A stretch of DNA of 64,000 nt, from contig NZ_MZXW01000041.1 of assembly GCF_004123905.1 (NCBI RefSeq), positions 1-64,000 of the forward strand. Reading direction: 5' to 3'. The notes beneath the pieces were generated by a model. The model was not told the origin of the DNA and did no database searches. It was given only the letters and a program-made list of their open reading frames with translations. The DNA is from Bradyrhizobium betae (lineage in GTDB: Bacteria; Pseudomonadota; Alphaproteobacteria; Rhizobiales; Xanthobacteraceae). Below, one piece after another: positions 25,598-33,966 of the stretch. The translations under genes were made by a program, and so were the position numbers. Every line of letters starts with the position of its first letter. Within the stretch, counting starts at the first letter, position 1.

Positions 25598-26506
25598 ATG
25601 ACCGAAAGTCCCGACGCAGAATCCCGATTTCTCGAACAGCTCGGCCAACGCGTGCGCACCATGCGCGCGCTGCGTGGCATGTCGCGCAAAGTGCTCGCCA
25701 AGGTATCAGGGATTTCGGAGCGCTACATCGCGCAGCTCGAGAGCGGCAAGGGCAACGTCTCCATCGTGCTCTTGCGCCGCGTCTCCGACGCGATGGGCGC
25801 GCATCTCGAAGACCTCCTCCCCTCAGCCGATCCGACGCCGGATTGGCAGATGTTTCGCGATCTGCTCCGCAAGGCAACGCCCGCGCAGATCGCACAGGCA
25901 AAAGATCTGCTCGCCGGCGGTAGCGCAACCGCGCCGCGGCGCGCGCCGTTCTGCGGCATCGCGCTGATCGGCCTGCGTGGCGCCGGCAAATCGACGCTTG
26001 GGCGAATGCTGGCGAAGAAGGTCGGCTGGAGCTTTGTCGAGCTCAACAAGGAGGTCGAGCAGCAGAACGGGCTCTCGGTCGCCGAGATCATCGCGCTCTA
26101 CGGCCAGGAAGGCTTTCGCCGCATGGAGCAGGCGGCGCTGCAACAGCTGCTCGCACGCAACGAGCTGATGGTGCTGGCGACCGGCGGCGGCATCGTCTCC
26201 GAGCCCCTGACCTTCGACCAGATCCTGTCGTCGTTCTACACGATCTGGCTGAAGGCCGAGCCCGAGGAGCACATGGCCCGCGTCCGCCGCCAGGGCGATC
26301 TGCGCCCGATGGCCGATGACCGCTCCGCGATGGCCGAGCTGCGCAACATTTTGCTCAGCCGCGAGCCGCTGTATTCGCGCGCCACCGCGGTGGTGGATAC
26401 CGCGGGACTTTCCGTCGATGCCGCGGCCGCGCGCCTGGTCGATGCGGTGCGGCCGGTGCTTCAGAACGAAGCCCGGAGTTTTGGGCTGCGGAGTGTGGCG
26501 CTGTAG
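25598..26506 (+). CDS. boxR: BoxR/BzdR transcriptional regulator with shikimate-kinase-like domain
   Basis: The 302-residue regulator has the two-domain layout specific to BzdR/BoxR. An N-terminal XRE helix-turn-helix (about 12-75: VRTMRALRGMSRKVLAKVSG, SERYIAQLESGKGNVS) is followed by a shikimate-kinase-like domain with P-loop GLRGAGKST near residue 130. In studied strains benzoyl-CoA binds the second domain and releases the repressor from TGCA-containing operators. It is divergent from benzoate-CoA ligase and followed within two bases by a truncated haemoglobin gene. Confidence 0.94.
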   Translation: MTESPDAESRFLEQLGQRVRTMRALRGMSRKVLAKVSGISERYIAQLESGKGNVSIVLLRRVSDAMGAHLEDLLPSADPTPDWQMFRDLLRKATPAQIAQAKDLLAGGSATAPRRAPFCGIALIGLRGAGKSTLGRMLAKKVGWSFVELNKEVEQQNGLSVAEIIALYGQEGFRRMEQAALQQLLARNELMVLATGGGIVSEPLTFDQILSSFYTIWLKAEPEEHMARVRRQGDLRPMADDRSAMAELRNILLSREPLYSRATAVVDTAGLSVDAAAARLVDAVRPVLQNEARSFGLRSVAL

Positions 26507-26507
26507 A

Positions 26508-26900
26508 ATGACCGACAGCGACGTCACCATCTCCATGTTCGAGCGGATCGGCGGCAGCGCCACGATCGACGCTCTGGTCGACCGCTTCTACGACCGCATG
26601 GACACGCTGCCGGAGGCGAAGATCATCCGCGCCATGCATGCGGACGACCTCGGCCTGATCCGGGACGTGCTGAAGCGCTACCTCACCGAATGGACCGGTG
26701 GCCCCAAACTCTACTCGGTCGAGAAGGGACACCCACGGCTGCGGCAGCGGCATATCGGCTTTGCCATCGGCGATGCCGAGCGCGATGCGTGGCTGCTCTG
26801 CATGCGCGGCGCGCTGGAGGAGACGGTCACCGACGTGGCTGCGCGACAAGACCTCGACAAGGCGCTGTCCGGTCTCGCCGACTGGATGCGCAACGGGTAG
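26508..26900 (+). CDS. Group II truncated haemoglobin
   Basis: The 130-residue globin of the 2-on-2 fold has FYDRMDTLPEA (B helix), KLYSVEKGHPRLRQRHIGF containing the probable proximal histidine, and a tryptophan in ERDAWLLCM (G8), typical of group II. The ATG follows the boxR stop after one base, so the genes are surely co-transcribed. Position next to an O2-dependent epoxidase suggests a role in O2 supply or protection from NO or O2 stress. That function is inferred. Confidence 0.9.
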   Translation: MTDSDVTISMFERIGGSATIDALVDRFYDRMDTLPEAKIIRAMHADDLGLIRDVLKRYLTEWTGGPKLYSVEKGHPRLRQRHIGFAIGDAERDAWLLCMRGALEETVTDVAARQDLDKALSGLADWMRNG

Positions 26901-26932
26901 CGAAAGCGTCGATCGAGGCCGACGTGTAGTGC

Positions 26933-26958
26933 CCCGGGTATCGCTTCGCTTACCCGGG
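26933..26958. terminator. Hairpin in the convergent gap after the haemoglobin gene
   Basis: Arms cccgggta and tacccggg enclose a 10-nt loop (tcgcttcgct). It lies between the converging haemoglobin and PRC-barrel genes and could end either transcript, though no T-tract follows. Confidence 0.5.
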
Positions 26959-26978
26959 CTCCAATATTTGCGTCGCGG

Positions 26979-27311
26979 CTAGACCGACCAGTAGTTCGGA
27001 TGCGGGTAGGGCCGCGAGCGGTCGCCCCAATCGAACTCGTCGCCATCGAACTCGCACGGGCCGCTGCTGAACTCGTCCAGCGTCAGCTCAACCTGGAACG
27101 CCTGACGTCCTGGGTCGTATTTCAGCGCGCTCCACTGCACCGGATAATGGTGATGGGTGCCGAGCAGCCCGCCGGTCTTGATCACGGCATAGGCAACCAT
27201 TCCGCTCACCTTGTCGAGCATCAGTCGCTCGATCGTGCCGAGCTTCGTGCCGTCGCGTCCATAGACGGCGACGTGCTCCACGCGATCGCTGGGAACCATG
27301 GTGTGTTGCAT
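26979..27311 (-). CDS. PRC-barrel domain protein
   Basis: The 110-residue protein is mostly one PRC-barrel (residues about 5-75; VAVYGRDGTKLGTIERLMLDKVSGMVAYAVI), with an acidic, aromatic tail (DGDEFDWGDRSRPYPHPNYW). PRC-barrels bind RNA or proteins; stand-alone versions are common in rhizobia and usually uncharacterised. The start at 27311 follows AGGGAGG. It is a single-gene unit between the box and IclR loci. Confidence 0.8.
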   Translation of the reverse strand: MQHTMVPSDRVEHVAVYGRDGTKLGTIERLMLDKVSGMVAYAVIKTGGLLGTHHHYPVQWSALKYDPGRQAFQVELTLDEFSSGPCEFDGDEFDWGDRSRPYPHPNYWSV

Positions 27312-27365
27312 GGCGTCCTCCCTGGTCTCTTGTGTGGAGCGCATCATAGCACCGGTTACGAGAAC

Positions 27366-28151
27366 CTACAGCAATTGCGAACGTACCAATTCAGCCCCCT
27401 CGCGCAGAAGCGGCAGGAAACGGTCGATCAATTCCTGCGCCGGCACGCGGTCGACATGGGCGCCCATGTTGATGGCGGCGACGATCACATCGTCGTAACG
27501 GCGCACGGGAACCGAGATCGAGCGAAAATGCGGCTCGGCCTCGCGGTCGACCAGCGAATAGTTTTGCGCGCGGTCGGCTACGATGCGCGCAAGCAGCGCC
27601 TTGGGATCGGTTTCAGTCTGCGGCGTCAGCGCCTCGCGATTCATCGCCTTCAGCCGCGCGGCGAGATCGGCATCGTCGAGTTGGCCGAGCATGGCGCGGC
27701 CGACCGAGGTGCAGAAGGCCGGCAGGCGGTAGCCGATTTCGAGTCCGCCGGAAAACATCCGCGCCGGGCTGCTGCGTGCGACGAACACGACGTCGTCACC
27801 GTCGAGTACCGCGAGCGAGGCGATTTCGTTTGCCGCAGTCGCGACGCGATCGAGCACGGGCTGAAGCACAGCGACGAGCTGATTGGAGCGCAAGTACGAC
27901 GCCGCCAGCGTCAACACATGCGGCGTCAGCGAGAACAGTTTTCCGTCACCGGAGACATAGCCGCCGCGCTGGAGTGTGAACAGCATGCGCCGCGCGGTGG
28001 CGCGCGGAAGCTCGGCGGCACGGGCGAGATCGCTCAGCGTCATCGGGCCTGTGTTGGTGCCGAAGCACTGGAGCAGGCGCAGGCCACGATCAAGGGCTTC
28101 GACAAAATCTGTCGCGCGCTCGTCGGTCTCGCTTCGCTTCAGCTTGGGCAT
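27366..28151 (-). CDS. IclR-family regulator
   Basis: The 261-residue regulator has a winged helix N-terminus (ALDRGLRLLQCFG, LSDLARAAELPRATARRMLFTLQRGGYV) and an IclR effector domain (SLAVLDGDDVVFVARS, GRAMLGQLDD, SISVPVRRYDDVIVAAINMG). It resembles the PcaR/PobR branch that controls aromatic catabolism. It is divergent from the Rieske oxygenase gene and probably regulates that operon. An alternative start 18 codons upstream at 28205 runs into the operator region. Confidence 0.87.
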   Translation of the reverse strand: MPKLKRSETDERATDFVEALDRGLRLLQCFGTNTGPMTLSDLARAAELPRATARRMLFTLQRGGYVSGDGKLFSLTPHVLTLAASYLRSNQLVAVLQPVLDRVATAANEIASLAVLDGDDVVFVARSSPARMFSGGLEIGYRLPAFCTSVGRAMLGQLDDADLAARLKAMNREALTPQTETDPKALLARIVADRAQNYSLVDREAEPHFRSISVPVRRYDDVIVAAINMGAHVDRVPAQELIDRFLPLLREGAELVRSQLL

Positions 28152-28207
28152 GGCCTCGGGACATTCCTGCAAAATAGTGCTTGCTGCCGGTCCAAGGCAT
28201 GTCATAA

Positions 28208-28232
28208 TTCGCCCATTCGTTCAATAGGCGAA
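28208..28232. promoter_or_regulatory. Candidate IclR operator
   Basis: Arms TTCGCC (28208-28213) and GGCGAA (28227-28232) face each other, with nested GTTC/GAAC half-sites at 28219-28222 and 28230-28233. The site lies between the divergent IclR and Rieske genes, 32-56 bp before the oxygenase start. Confidence 0.45.
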
Positions 28233-28263
28233 CAATCGCCACTCCACAAAGGATGCACTCGCC

Positions 28264-29622
28264 ATGATGAGCCAGGAGCAGAACGACCTGATCACCCGCA
28301 CCGGGCCGAAGGACCCGTGCGGAAAGCTGATGCGAAGCTACTGGCAGCCGGCGGCGCTGGTGGACGAGCTCGACGGCGATCGTCCGATCCGGCCCGTCAA
28401 ACTGCTCGGCGAGAACCTGGTGCTGTTCCGCGACGAGACCGGGCGCTATGGCCTGATCGATCGCCATTGCGCGCATCGCGGCGCTGACCTCGCCTTTGGA
28501 CGGCTCGAACCTGGCGGCCTGCGCTGCGCCTTTCACGGCTGGCTGTTCGACGCGACCGGCCAATGCATCGAGACCCCGGCCGAGCCGAAGGATTCAAAAC
28601 TCTGCCAGAACATCCGCCAGCGCTCGTATCCCGTGATGGAGAAGAGTGGCATCCTCTGGGCTTATCTCGGCGAGGGTGAGCCGCCGGCCTTTCCGGAGCT
28701 CGACTGTTTCGTGGCGCCCGGCACGCATACCTTTGCCTTCAAGGGCCACATGGCCTGCAACTGGCTGCAGGCGCTGGAAGTCGGCATCGATCCCGCGCAC
28801 GCGTCTTATCTGCACCGCTTCTTCGAGGATGAGGACACCTCCACCGCCTACGGCAAGCAGTTCCGTGGCGCGTCGGCTGGCTCCGACCTGCCGATGACGA
28901 AAATCCTGCGCGAATACGACCGCCCGATCATCAATGTCGAGCACACCGAATACGGCCTGCGGCTGATCGCGCTGCGCGAGATCGACGAGGAGCGCACCCA
29001 TGTGCGCGTCACCAACCAGCTCTTCCCGCACGGCTTCGTCATTCCCATGAGCACGGAGATGACGATCACGCAGTGGCACGTGCCGGTCGATGACGAGAAT
29101 TGCTACTGGTACGCGATCTTCACCAGTTATTCGAACCCGGTCGACAAGCAGAAGATGCGCGACCAGCGGCTCGAGCTCTATGAGCTGCCGGATTACAAGT
29201 CGCGCAAGAACCGCAGCAACGATTACGGTTTCGATCCGCACGAGCAGCAGACCGCGACCTATACCGGCATGGGCAACGACATCAACGTCCACGATCAGTG
29301 GGCGGTGGAATCGATGGGCGCGATCCAGGATCGCACCAAGGAGCATCTCGGTTCGAGTGACAAGGCGATCGTGCAATATCGCCGCCTGCTGCGAGCTGAG
29401 ATCGAGAAAGTCGGCGGCGGCGAGAAGCCGATGCTGTTCCTTGATGAGGCCAACGCGCGTTCGATCCAGGGCCCCGCGACCATGGACGGCATCGGGCCGA
29501 CCCGCGGCTGGGAGACCTATTGGATGGAAGTCGACGTCAAGCGCCGCCGCGGCGCGCCGTGGACCGCACCGGTGCCGAAGGAGATCGCGGACAACGTGCA
29601 CCGGTTGACGGCGGCGGAGTGA
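28264..29622 (+). CDS. Rieske non-heme iron oxygenase, large subunit
   Basis: The 452-residue product is an aromatic-ring-hydroxylating oxygenase of the phthalate 4,5-dioxygenase type. The Rieske cluster ligands are C69-x-H71 (CAHRGAD) and C88-x2-H91 (CAFHGW). The mononuclear iron site is GIDPAHASYLH, giving H179 and H184, with D176 as the bridging aspartate. The N-terminal ITRTGPKDPCGKLMRSYWQP is typical of this subgroup. No reductase or ferredoxin gene lies nearby. It is followed by a glutamine-synthetase-like gene, which suggests a nitrogen-containing aromatic substrate. The true substrate is unknown. Confidence 0.9.
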   Translation: MMSQEQNDLITRTGPKDPCGKLMRSYWQPAALVDELDGDRPIRPVKLLGENLVLFRDETGRYGLIDRHCAHRGADLAFGRLEPGGLRCAFHGWLFDATGQCIETPAEPKDSKLCQNIRQRSYPVMEKSGILWAYLGEGEPPAFPELDCFVAPGTHTFAFKGHMACNWLQALEVGIDPAHASYLHRFFEDEDTSTAYGKQFRGASAGSDLPMTKILREYDRPIINVEHTEYGLRLIALREIDEERTHVRVTNQLFPHGFVIPMSTEMTITQWHVPVDDENCYWYAIFTSYSNPVDKQKMRDQRLELYELPDYKSRKNRSNDYGFDPHEQQTATYTGMGNDINVHDQWAVESMGAIQDRTKEHLGSSDKAIVQYRRLLRAEIEKVGGGEKPMLFLDEANARSIQGPATMDGIGPTRGWETYWMEVDVKRRRGAPWTAPVPKEIADNVHRLTAAE

Positions 29623-29639
29623 CGGTGACGGCCTATCCT

Positions 29640-29720
29640 CGTCATTGCGAACACAGCGAAGCAATCCAGTCTGTCACCGCGGCCGCATTCCTGGATTGCT
29701 TCGCTACGCTCGCAATGACG
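29640..29720. repeat. Palindromic repeat, 'cgtcattgcgag' family, copy 2
   Basis: It has the same arms as the copy at 406-485 (cgtcattgcga, agcgaagcaatccag and their complements), with a different centre. It sits between the Rieske oxygenase gene and the glutamine-synthetase-like gene, inside the presumed operon. Confidence 0.75.
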
Positions 29721-29767
29721 GAGAATGTGGCGCATGCTTCGCGCCTCACGACTGAGGAGCAACCAAA

Positions 29768-31204
29768 GTGACTTTCGTCGCGCGTCATGCGCTGTGGTCG
29801 GATGAGCAGAAGGACGCGGCGACGCGAATGCGCCGTCTCGTCGAGGAAAAAAACCTCGAAGTCATCCGCCTCGCCTTCCCCGATCAGCACGGCATTTTGC
29901 GCGGCAAGACCATCATCGCCTCCGAGGCAATCGCTTCGCTCGAAAGTGGCTGCTCCATCACCACCACCATGCTCGCCAAGGACACCTCGCACCGCACGGT
30001 GTTCCCGGTGTTCACCGCGGGCGGCGGCTTCGGCATGAAGGAGATGGAGGGCGCGGCCGACGTGCTGATGGTCGCCGATCCCACCACGTTCCGTGTGCTG
30101 CCGTGGGCACCGGCGACCGGCTGGGTGCTGTGCGACCTCTATTTCAATGACGGCCGCCCGGTGCCGTTCGCAACGCGCGGGCTCTATCGCAAGGTGCTCG
30201 ACGAGCTCGGCAGCCGCGGCCACGATTTCGTCGCGGGGCTCGAGGTCGAATTCCACATCTTCAAGCTCGACGATCCGCATATGCGCGCGGAGGACGCCGG
30301 ACAGCCGGGCACGCCGCCCTCGGTGAGCCTGCTCAGCCACGGCTATCAATATCTCACCGAGCAGCGCTTCGATCAGATGGAGCCGGTGCTGGAGATCCTG
30401 CGCCGCGACATCGTCGCGCTCGGGCTGCCATTGCGCTCGGTCGAAGTCGAGTTCGGGCCGAGCCAGTGCGAATTCACCTTCGCGCCGAAGAAGGGCCTGG
30501 AGCCCGCCGACAACATGGTGCTGTTCCGAAGCGCCGTGAAGCAGATCGCGCGCCGGCACGGCTATCACGCCACCTTCATGTGTCGGCCGAAGCTGCCGAA
30601 TGCGTTCGCGAGCGGCTGGCACTTGCACCAGTCGATCGTCTCGCGCGCGTCTGGCGAAAACCAATTTATGGCAAAAGACGGCAGCGAGCCGCTCAGCGCG
30701 TTCGGCAGGGCCTACCTCGCCGGCCTGCTCGACCACGCCCGCGCCTCGACCGTGTTCACCACGCCGACCATCAACGGCTACAAGCGCTACCGGTCCTATT
30801 CGCTGGCGCCGGACCGCGCGATCTGGGGTCGCGACAATCGCGGCGTGATGATCCGCGTGCTCGGCGGCGCGGGCGATGCCGCCACGCGCCTGGAAAACCG
30901 CATCGGCGAGCCCGCCGCCAATCCTTATCTCTACATGGCCTCGCAGATTCTCTCAGGCCTCGACGGCGTCGACCGCAAGCTCGATCCCGGCCCGTCCGCC
31001 GACACGCCCTACGAGACCAGGGCGCCGCTGTTGCCGAAAAGCTTGCGCGATGCGGTCAGCGCGCTGAAGGACGATCCGTTCTTCCGTGAGAAGCTGGGGG
31101 CGGAGTTCGTCGACTATTACACCCACATCAAGAATGCCGAGATCGATCGGTTCTTGTCCGAGGTGACCGACTGGGAGCACCGCGAATATTTCGAGATCTT
31201 CTAG
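29768..31204 (+). CDS. Glutamine-synthetase-like ligase
   Basis: This 478-residue protein of the GS fold probably glutamylates an amine rather than making glutamine. Catalytic-core motifs are intact: GLEVEFHIF, VEVEFGPSQCEFTF, GWHLHQS, NGYKRYRSYSLAPDRAIWGRDNR and RLENRIGEPAANPYLY. The sequence is closer to the PuuA/gamma-glutamylamine ligase type than to GlnA-I, and lacks the GlnA adenylylation loop. The start is a GTG at 29768 behind GAGGAG. Together with the Rieske oxygenase and IclR regulator it may process an aromatic amine, as GS-like proteins do in aniline degradation. Confidence 0.85.
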   Translation: MTFVARHALWSDEQKDAATRMRRLVEEKNLEVIRLAFPDQHGILRGKTIIASEAIASLESGCSITTTMLAKDTSHRTVFPVFTAGGGFGMKEMEGAADVLMVADPTTFRVLPWAPATGWVLCDLYFNDGRPVPFATRGLYRKVLDELGSRGHDFVAGLEVEFHIFKLDDPHMRAEDAGQPGTPPSVSLLSHGYQYLTEQRFDQMEPVLEILRRDIVALGLPLRSVEVEFGPSQCEFTFAPKKGLEPADNMVLFRSAVKQIARRHGYHATFMCRPKLPNAFASGWHLHQSIVSRASGENQFMAKDGSEPLSAFGRAYLAGLLDHARASTVFTTPTINGYKRYRSYSLAPDRAIWGRDNRGVMIRVLGGAGDAATRLENRIGEPAANPYLYMASQILSGLDGVDRKLDPGPSADTPYETRAPLLPKSLRDAVSALKDDPFFREKLGAEFVDYYTHIKNAEIDRFLSEVTDWEHREYFEIF

Positions 31205-31213
31205 GGCGCTCTG

Positions 31214-32659
31214 TCAGGGCACCTTCGGCTTCTGCCTGAGGTAGACGAAGGTCGGCACAAGACCAAGCGCGACGATCGCGACCATCACCCACCAACCGCG
31301 CTGGAATGCCACGAGGCGCTCCGGCAATGATGAAGGCGAACCGACGATGGCGACGAAGATCGCGACGCCGATCGCAAGCGAGGCCTGGCGGATCATGTTG
31401 ATCACGCCGGAGCCGGTCGCGAAAGACGACGGCGGCAAGCCAGCGGCACTGACGCCCATCAAGGTCGGGAACGTCAAGCCGACGCCGATCCCGGTCGGAA
31501 TCATGCCCATGATCACGAAGGCCGGATGCGGCTCGGGCCCGATCAAGGTCGCCCAGGCGACCAGACCCGCCGCGAAAACCACGATGCCGGCCGTGACGAC
31601 GGGCGCGGCGCCGAAACGCGCGATCAGCCGTCCGGCAAACAGCAGGGAGGTGATCGGCACCATCAGCGGCCCTGGCGCGATCGCGAGCCCGGTCTGCAAC
31701 GCGGACCAGCCCCACGCCGTCTGCTCCCACAGAGCCACCGACAGCAGCATGGCGCCGAAGGCGCCCGAATAGGGTGCCATCACCAGGGCAGCGCCCGTGA
31801 ATGGGCGAATGCGAAACAGCGCCGGATCGACGAACGGATTTTCGAGGCGGAGGCAGCGCCAGACAAACAGGCCCAGCAGGATCGCCGCAGCGGCGAAACT
31901 GTAGCCGATGGCAGGCGTGCGCAGACCCCAGTCGCTGACCTTGACGATGGCGAAGACGAGCGCACCGATGCCGCCGGTCACCAGCACCGCATCGAAAAAT
32001 TTCGGGCGGGGCGCGTCATGGCCCTCGATCTCCGGAAGCTTCCACCAGCCGATCACCATGGCTGCAAGGCCGATCGGGACATTGACGAAGAAGATCCAGC
32101 GCCAATTGACAGCGACGAGCATGCCGCCGACGACCGGTCCGAGCGCCGCGGCGAGGCCGCCGATCGCGGTCCAGGTCCGCACCGCGCCGCCGCGCTTCTC
32201 CGGGGCGAACACGGCCAGCAACAGACCGAGAGAGGTCGGCGTCATCAACGCTGCGCCTGCGGCCTGCACGATGCGAAACGCCGTGAGCATCCCGACATTG
32301 TCGGCGGCGGCGCAGGCCGCCGAGGCGACGGTGAAGAGGCCGACACCGAGCAAGAAGCTGAGATTTCTGCGATGGCGCTCGGCCAACCGGCCGAAGAACA
32401 CCAATAGCGCCGCATAGGCGATGGCGTAGCCGTTCAACACCCACGACATGTCGTCGAGGGAAGCGTCCTTGAAGTCTTGCCCGATGCTGGGCAGCGCGAC
32501 GTTGACAATGAAGAGGTCGAGATTGGCAAGGCAGATGCCGACGCACACGATCGCCAACACCATGTTTGGGGACGTCGACGGACGGCGAGGCTTGGGCGGC
32601 AGCGAGAGATCATCAAGCGGCACCGCGCGGGCGAAGTTGGCGCGTTCAATGCTGTTCAT
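31214..32659 (-). CDS. MFS transporter, DHA2 (14-helix) drug:H+ antiporter type
   Basis: The 481-residue membrane protein has about fourteen hydrophobic segments. DHA2 motifs are visible: CLANLDLFIVNVALPSIGQDF in the first helix region, WVLNGYAIAYAALLVFFGRLAERHRRN and RIVQAAGAALMTPTSLGLL. It is likely a proton-coupled exporter of toxic organics. It follows a MarR gene by three bases, on the same strand, with two palindromes before the pair. The gene converges on the GS-like gene with a 9-bp gap. The substrate is unknown. Confidence 0.88.
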   Translation of the reverse strand: MNSIERANFARAVPLDDLSLPPKPRRPSTSPNMVLAIVCVGICLANLDLFIVNVALPSIGQDFKDASLDDMSWVLNGYAIAYAALLVFFGRLAERHRRNLSFLLGVGLFTVASAACAAADNVGMLTAFRIVQAAGAALMTPTSLGLLLAVFAPEKRGGAVRTWTAIGGLAAALGPVVGGMLVAVNWRWIFFVNVPIGLAAMVIGWWKLPEIEGHDAPRPKFFDAVLVTGGIGALVFAIVKVSDWGLRTPAIGYSFAAAAILLGLFVWRCLRLENPFVDPALFRIRPFTGAALVMAPYSGAFGAMLLSVALWEQTAWGWSALQTGLAIAPGPLMVPITSLLFAGRLIARFGAAPVVTAGIVVFAAGLVAWATLIGPEPHPAFVIMGMIPTGIGVGLTFPTLMGVSAAGLPPSSFATGSGVINMIRQASLAIGVAIFVAIVGSPSSLPERLVAFQRGWWVMVAIVALGLVPTFVYLRQKPKVP

Positions 32660-32662
32660 TTG

Positions 32663-33154
32663 TTATGCCTTTTCGCTGCGCAATTCATGCCGCTCGGGGA
32701 TCAGCGATTGATCCCCGGCGATGCCGGCCAACACGTTTCGCAACTCGGCGGCAGCACGCTTGCCGAAGCCATCCTCGAATTTCTCCTGCGCGGCGAGCCA
32801 AAGCGGGCGCGCATCGGCGAGGCGCGAACGCCCGGCGCGCGTCAGCTTGACCAGCCGAATCCGACGATCGGCCTCGGCACGCTCCAACGTGACCAGGCCG
32901 TCGCGCTCAAGCGGGCGCAGGTTCTGGCCGATCGTGGACTGGTCGATCACGAGCGCCTCGGCGAGATCGCCGATTGAGGGCGGCGCATTGCCGCGGCGAT
33001 GAATCTCGGTCAGAAGCGCGTACTGCGTGGACCGGAGTCCAGAGGGCTCCAGCGCCGCGTCGTAGAACAGCGTCATGTGCCGCGACGCCTTGCGCAGAGC
33101 CGCGCAGTTGCAGCGATTCCGCTCCACCACAGGAAGCTCTTGCTCCGCCATCAC
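32663..33154 (-). CDS. MarR-family repressor of the MFS exporter
   Basis: The 163-residue winged-helix regulator has GLRSTQYALLTEI, PSIGDLAEALVIDQSTIGQNLRPLERDGLV and the wing VTLERAEADRRIRLVKLT. An N-terminal cysteine pair (RCNCAALRKA) could sense oxidants or electrophiles. It directly precedes the exporter gene on one transcript, and two GGGATATCCC palindromes lie just upstream. Autorepression with release by a transported compound is the usual arrangement in this family. Confidence 0.88.
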   Translation of the reverse strand: MMAEQELPVVERNRCNCAALRKASRHMTLFYDAALEPSGLRSTQYALLTEIHRRGNAPPSIGDLAEALVIDQSTIGQNLRPLERDGLVTLERAEADRRIRLVKLTRAGRSRLADARPLWLAAQEKFEDGFGKRAAAELRNVLAGIAGDQSLIPERHELRSEKA

Positions 33155-33163
33155 GCCCCATTA

Positions 33164-33205
33164 TCGGGATATCCCGACATAACTGACGCAGGGATATCCC
33201 GATAT
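33164..33205 (-). promoter_or_regulatory. Tandem palindromic operators before marR-MFS
   Basis: TCGGGATATCCCGA (33164-33177, perfect) and GGGATATCCC (33191-33200) share an identical core, with centres 25 bp apart. Similar flanks (CCCGACAT and CCCGATAT) follow each. They begin 10 bp upstream of the marR start. Confidence 0.7.
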
Positions 33206-33400
33206 TCTTCGAGCGTCAAGCCTTGGTGTCTTCGGGTGACGACGGGCTCACGTCTCACGCCCCTGTGAGGCGACTTCATCGGGGCTGGTCCGACAACATC
33301 ACTCTGTCCCCGGACGAAGCCATTTTCCTCGGCCCACGAAAACCGCCGGAAAGACACGGCGCCTATGATGGGGTTCAGTGATCAACAACGGAGTTCGATC

Positions 33401-33487
33401 ATGTTGGGTCAATTGTTCAGTCTGATCTATCGCCTGTCCTGCCGCACGACCCTGATCGAGATCGGCGTGCATCGCCTCGCCCGGTGA
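33401..33487 (+). CDS. Possible 28-residue small protein
   Basis: The frame MLGQLFSLIYRLSCRTTLIE... ends in TGA at 33485. A CGGAG ribosome-like site lies about eight bases before the ATG. The N-terminal half is hydrophobic and the C-terminus basic. No family is recognised and the length is too small to judge, so it may be a chance frame. Confidence 0.3.
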   Translation: MLGQLFSLIYRLSCRTTLIEIGVHRLAR

Positions 33488-33543
33488 CGGTGCGGAGACG
33501 CGACTTAGGTAAGACGGATTGACCGGATACAACGGGGGTTGCC

Positions 33544-33909
33544 ATGCGCAAGCTGATTCTGATTGCGACAATGTCCTTGCTGACGGGCCAAGCCCACGCC
33601 GGCGGTCCGCGCAGCCTGAGCCTGGCGGCGACCAATGCGAGCCAGGCAACCGAGCAGCCGGCAACGACGACTCCGCCGCAGGCATCGCAGGTCCCGACGA
33701 CAACGCCGCCGGCGAATGTGCAGACGGCAACCACGACCGTCACGTCAACTCCGCCAGCCACGCCAACACAAGCCGTGACAGCGCCGGCGGCAACGCCCGT
33801 GCAGCCAGCTGCCGCGCCGGTTGCCGAAACGGCCAAGCCGAAACACCGCGAACCATCCACCGAGGCCCGCGTGATCCGGGAATTGCACCGGCACGGGATT
33901 TATTGGTGA
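33544..33909 (+). CDS. Secreted Thr/Pro/Ala-rich protein
   Basis: The 121-residue precursor has a signal peptide (MRKLILIATMSLLTGQAHAG, cleavage near HAG). A low-complexity middle (about 35-95) is built of Thr, Pro, Ala, Gln and Val. A short charged end (TEARVIRELHRHGIYW) looks conserved, while the middle is probably free to vary. The protein should be periplasmic or surface-exposed. I do not recognise a function. Confidence 0.7.
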   Translation: MRKLILIATMSLLTGQAHAGGPRSLSLAATNASQATEQPATTTPPQASQVPTTTPPANVQTATTTVTSTPPATPTQAVTAPAATPVQPAAAPVAETAKPKHREPSTEARVIRELHRHGIYW

Positions 33910-33966
33910 GGGCTCCCGGCCCTGCCCTTCGTCATTGCACACAATGACGAAGGTGAGAGCGGGGGC

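Noticed and set aside
28250..28265. ATGCACTCGCCATGAT near the Rieske start as a fifth BoxR-type site
   Set aside because: Only the first seven bases match; the second half-site is absent.
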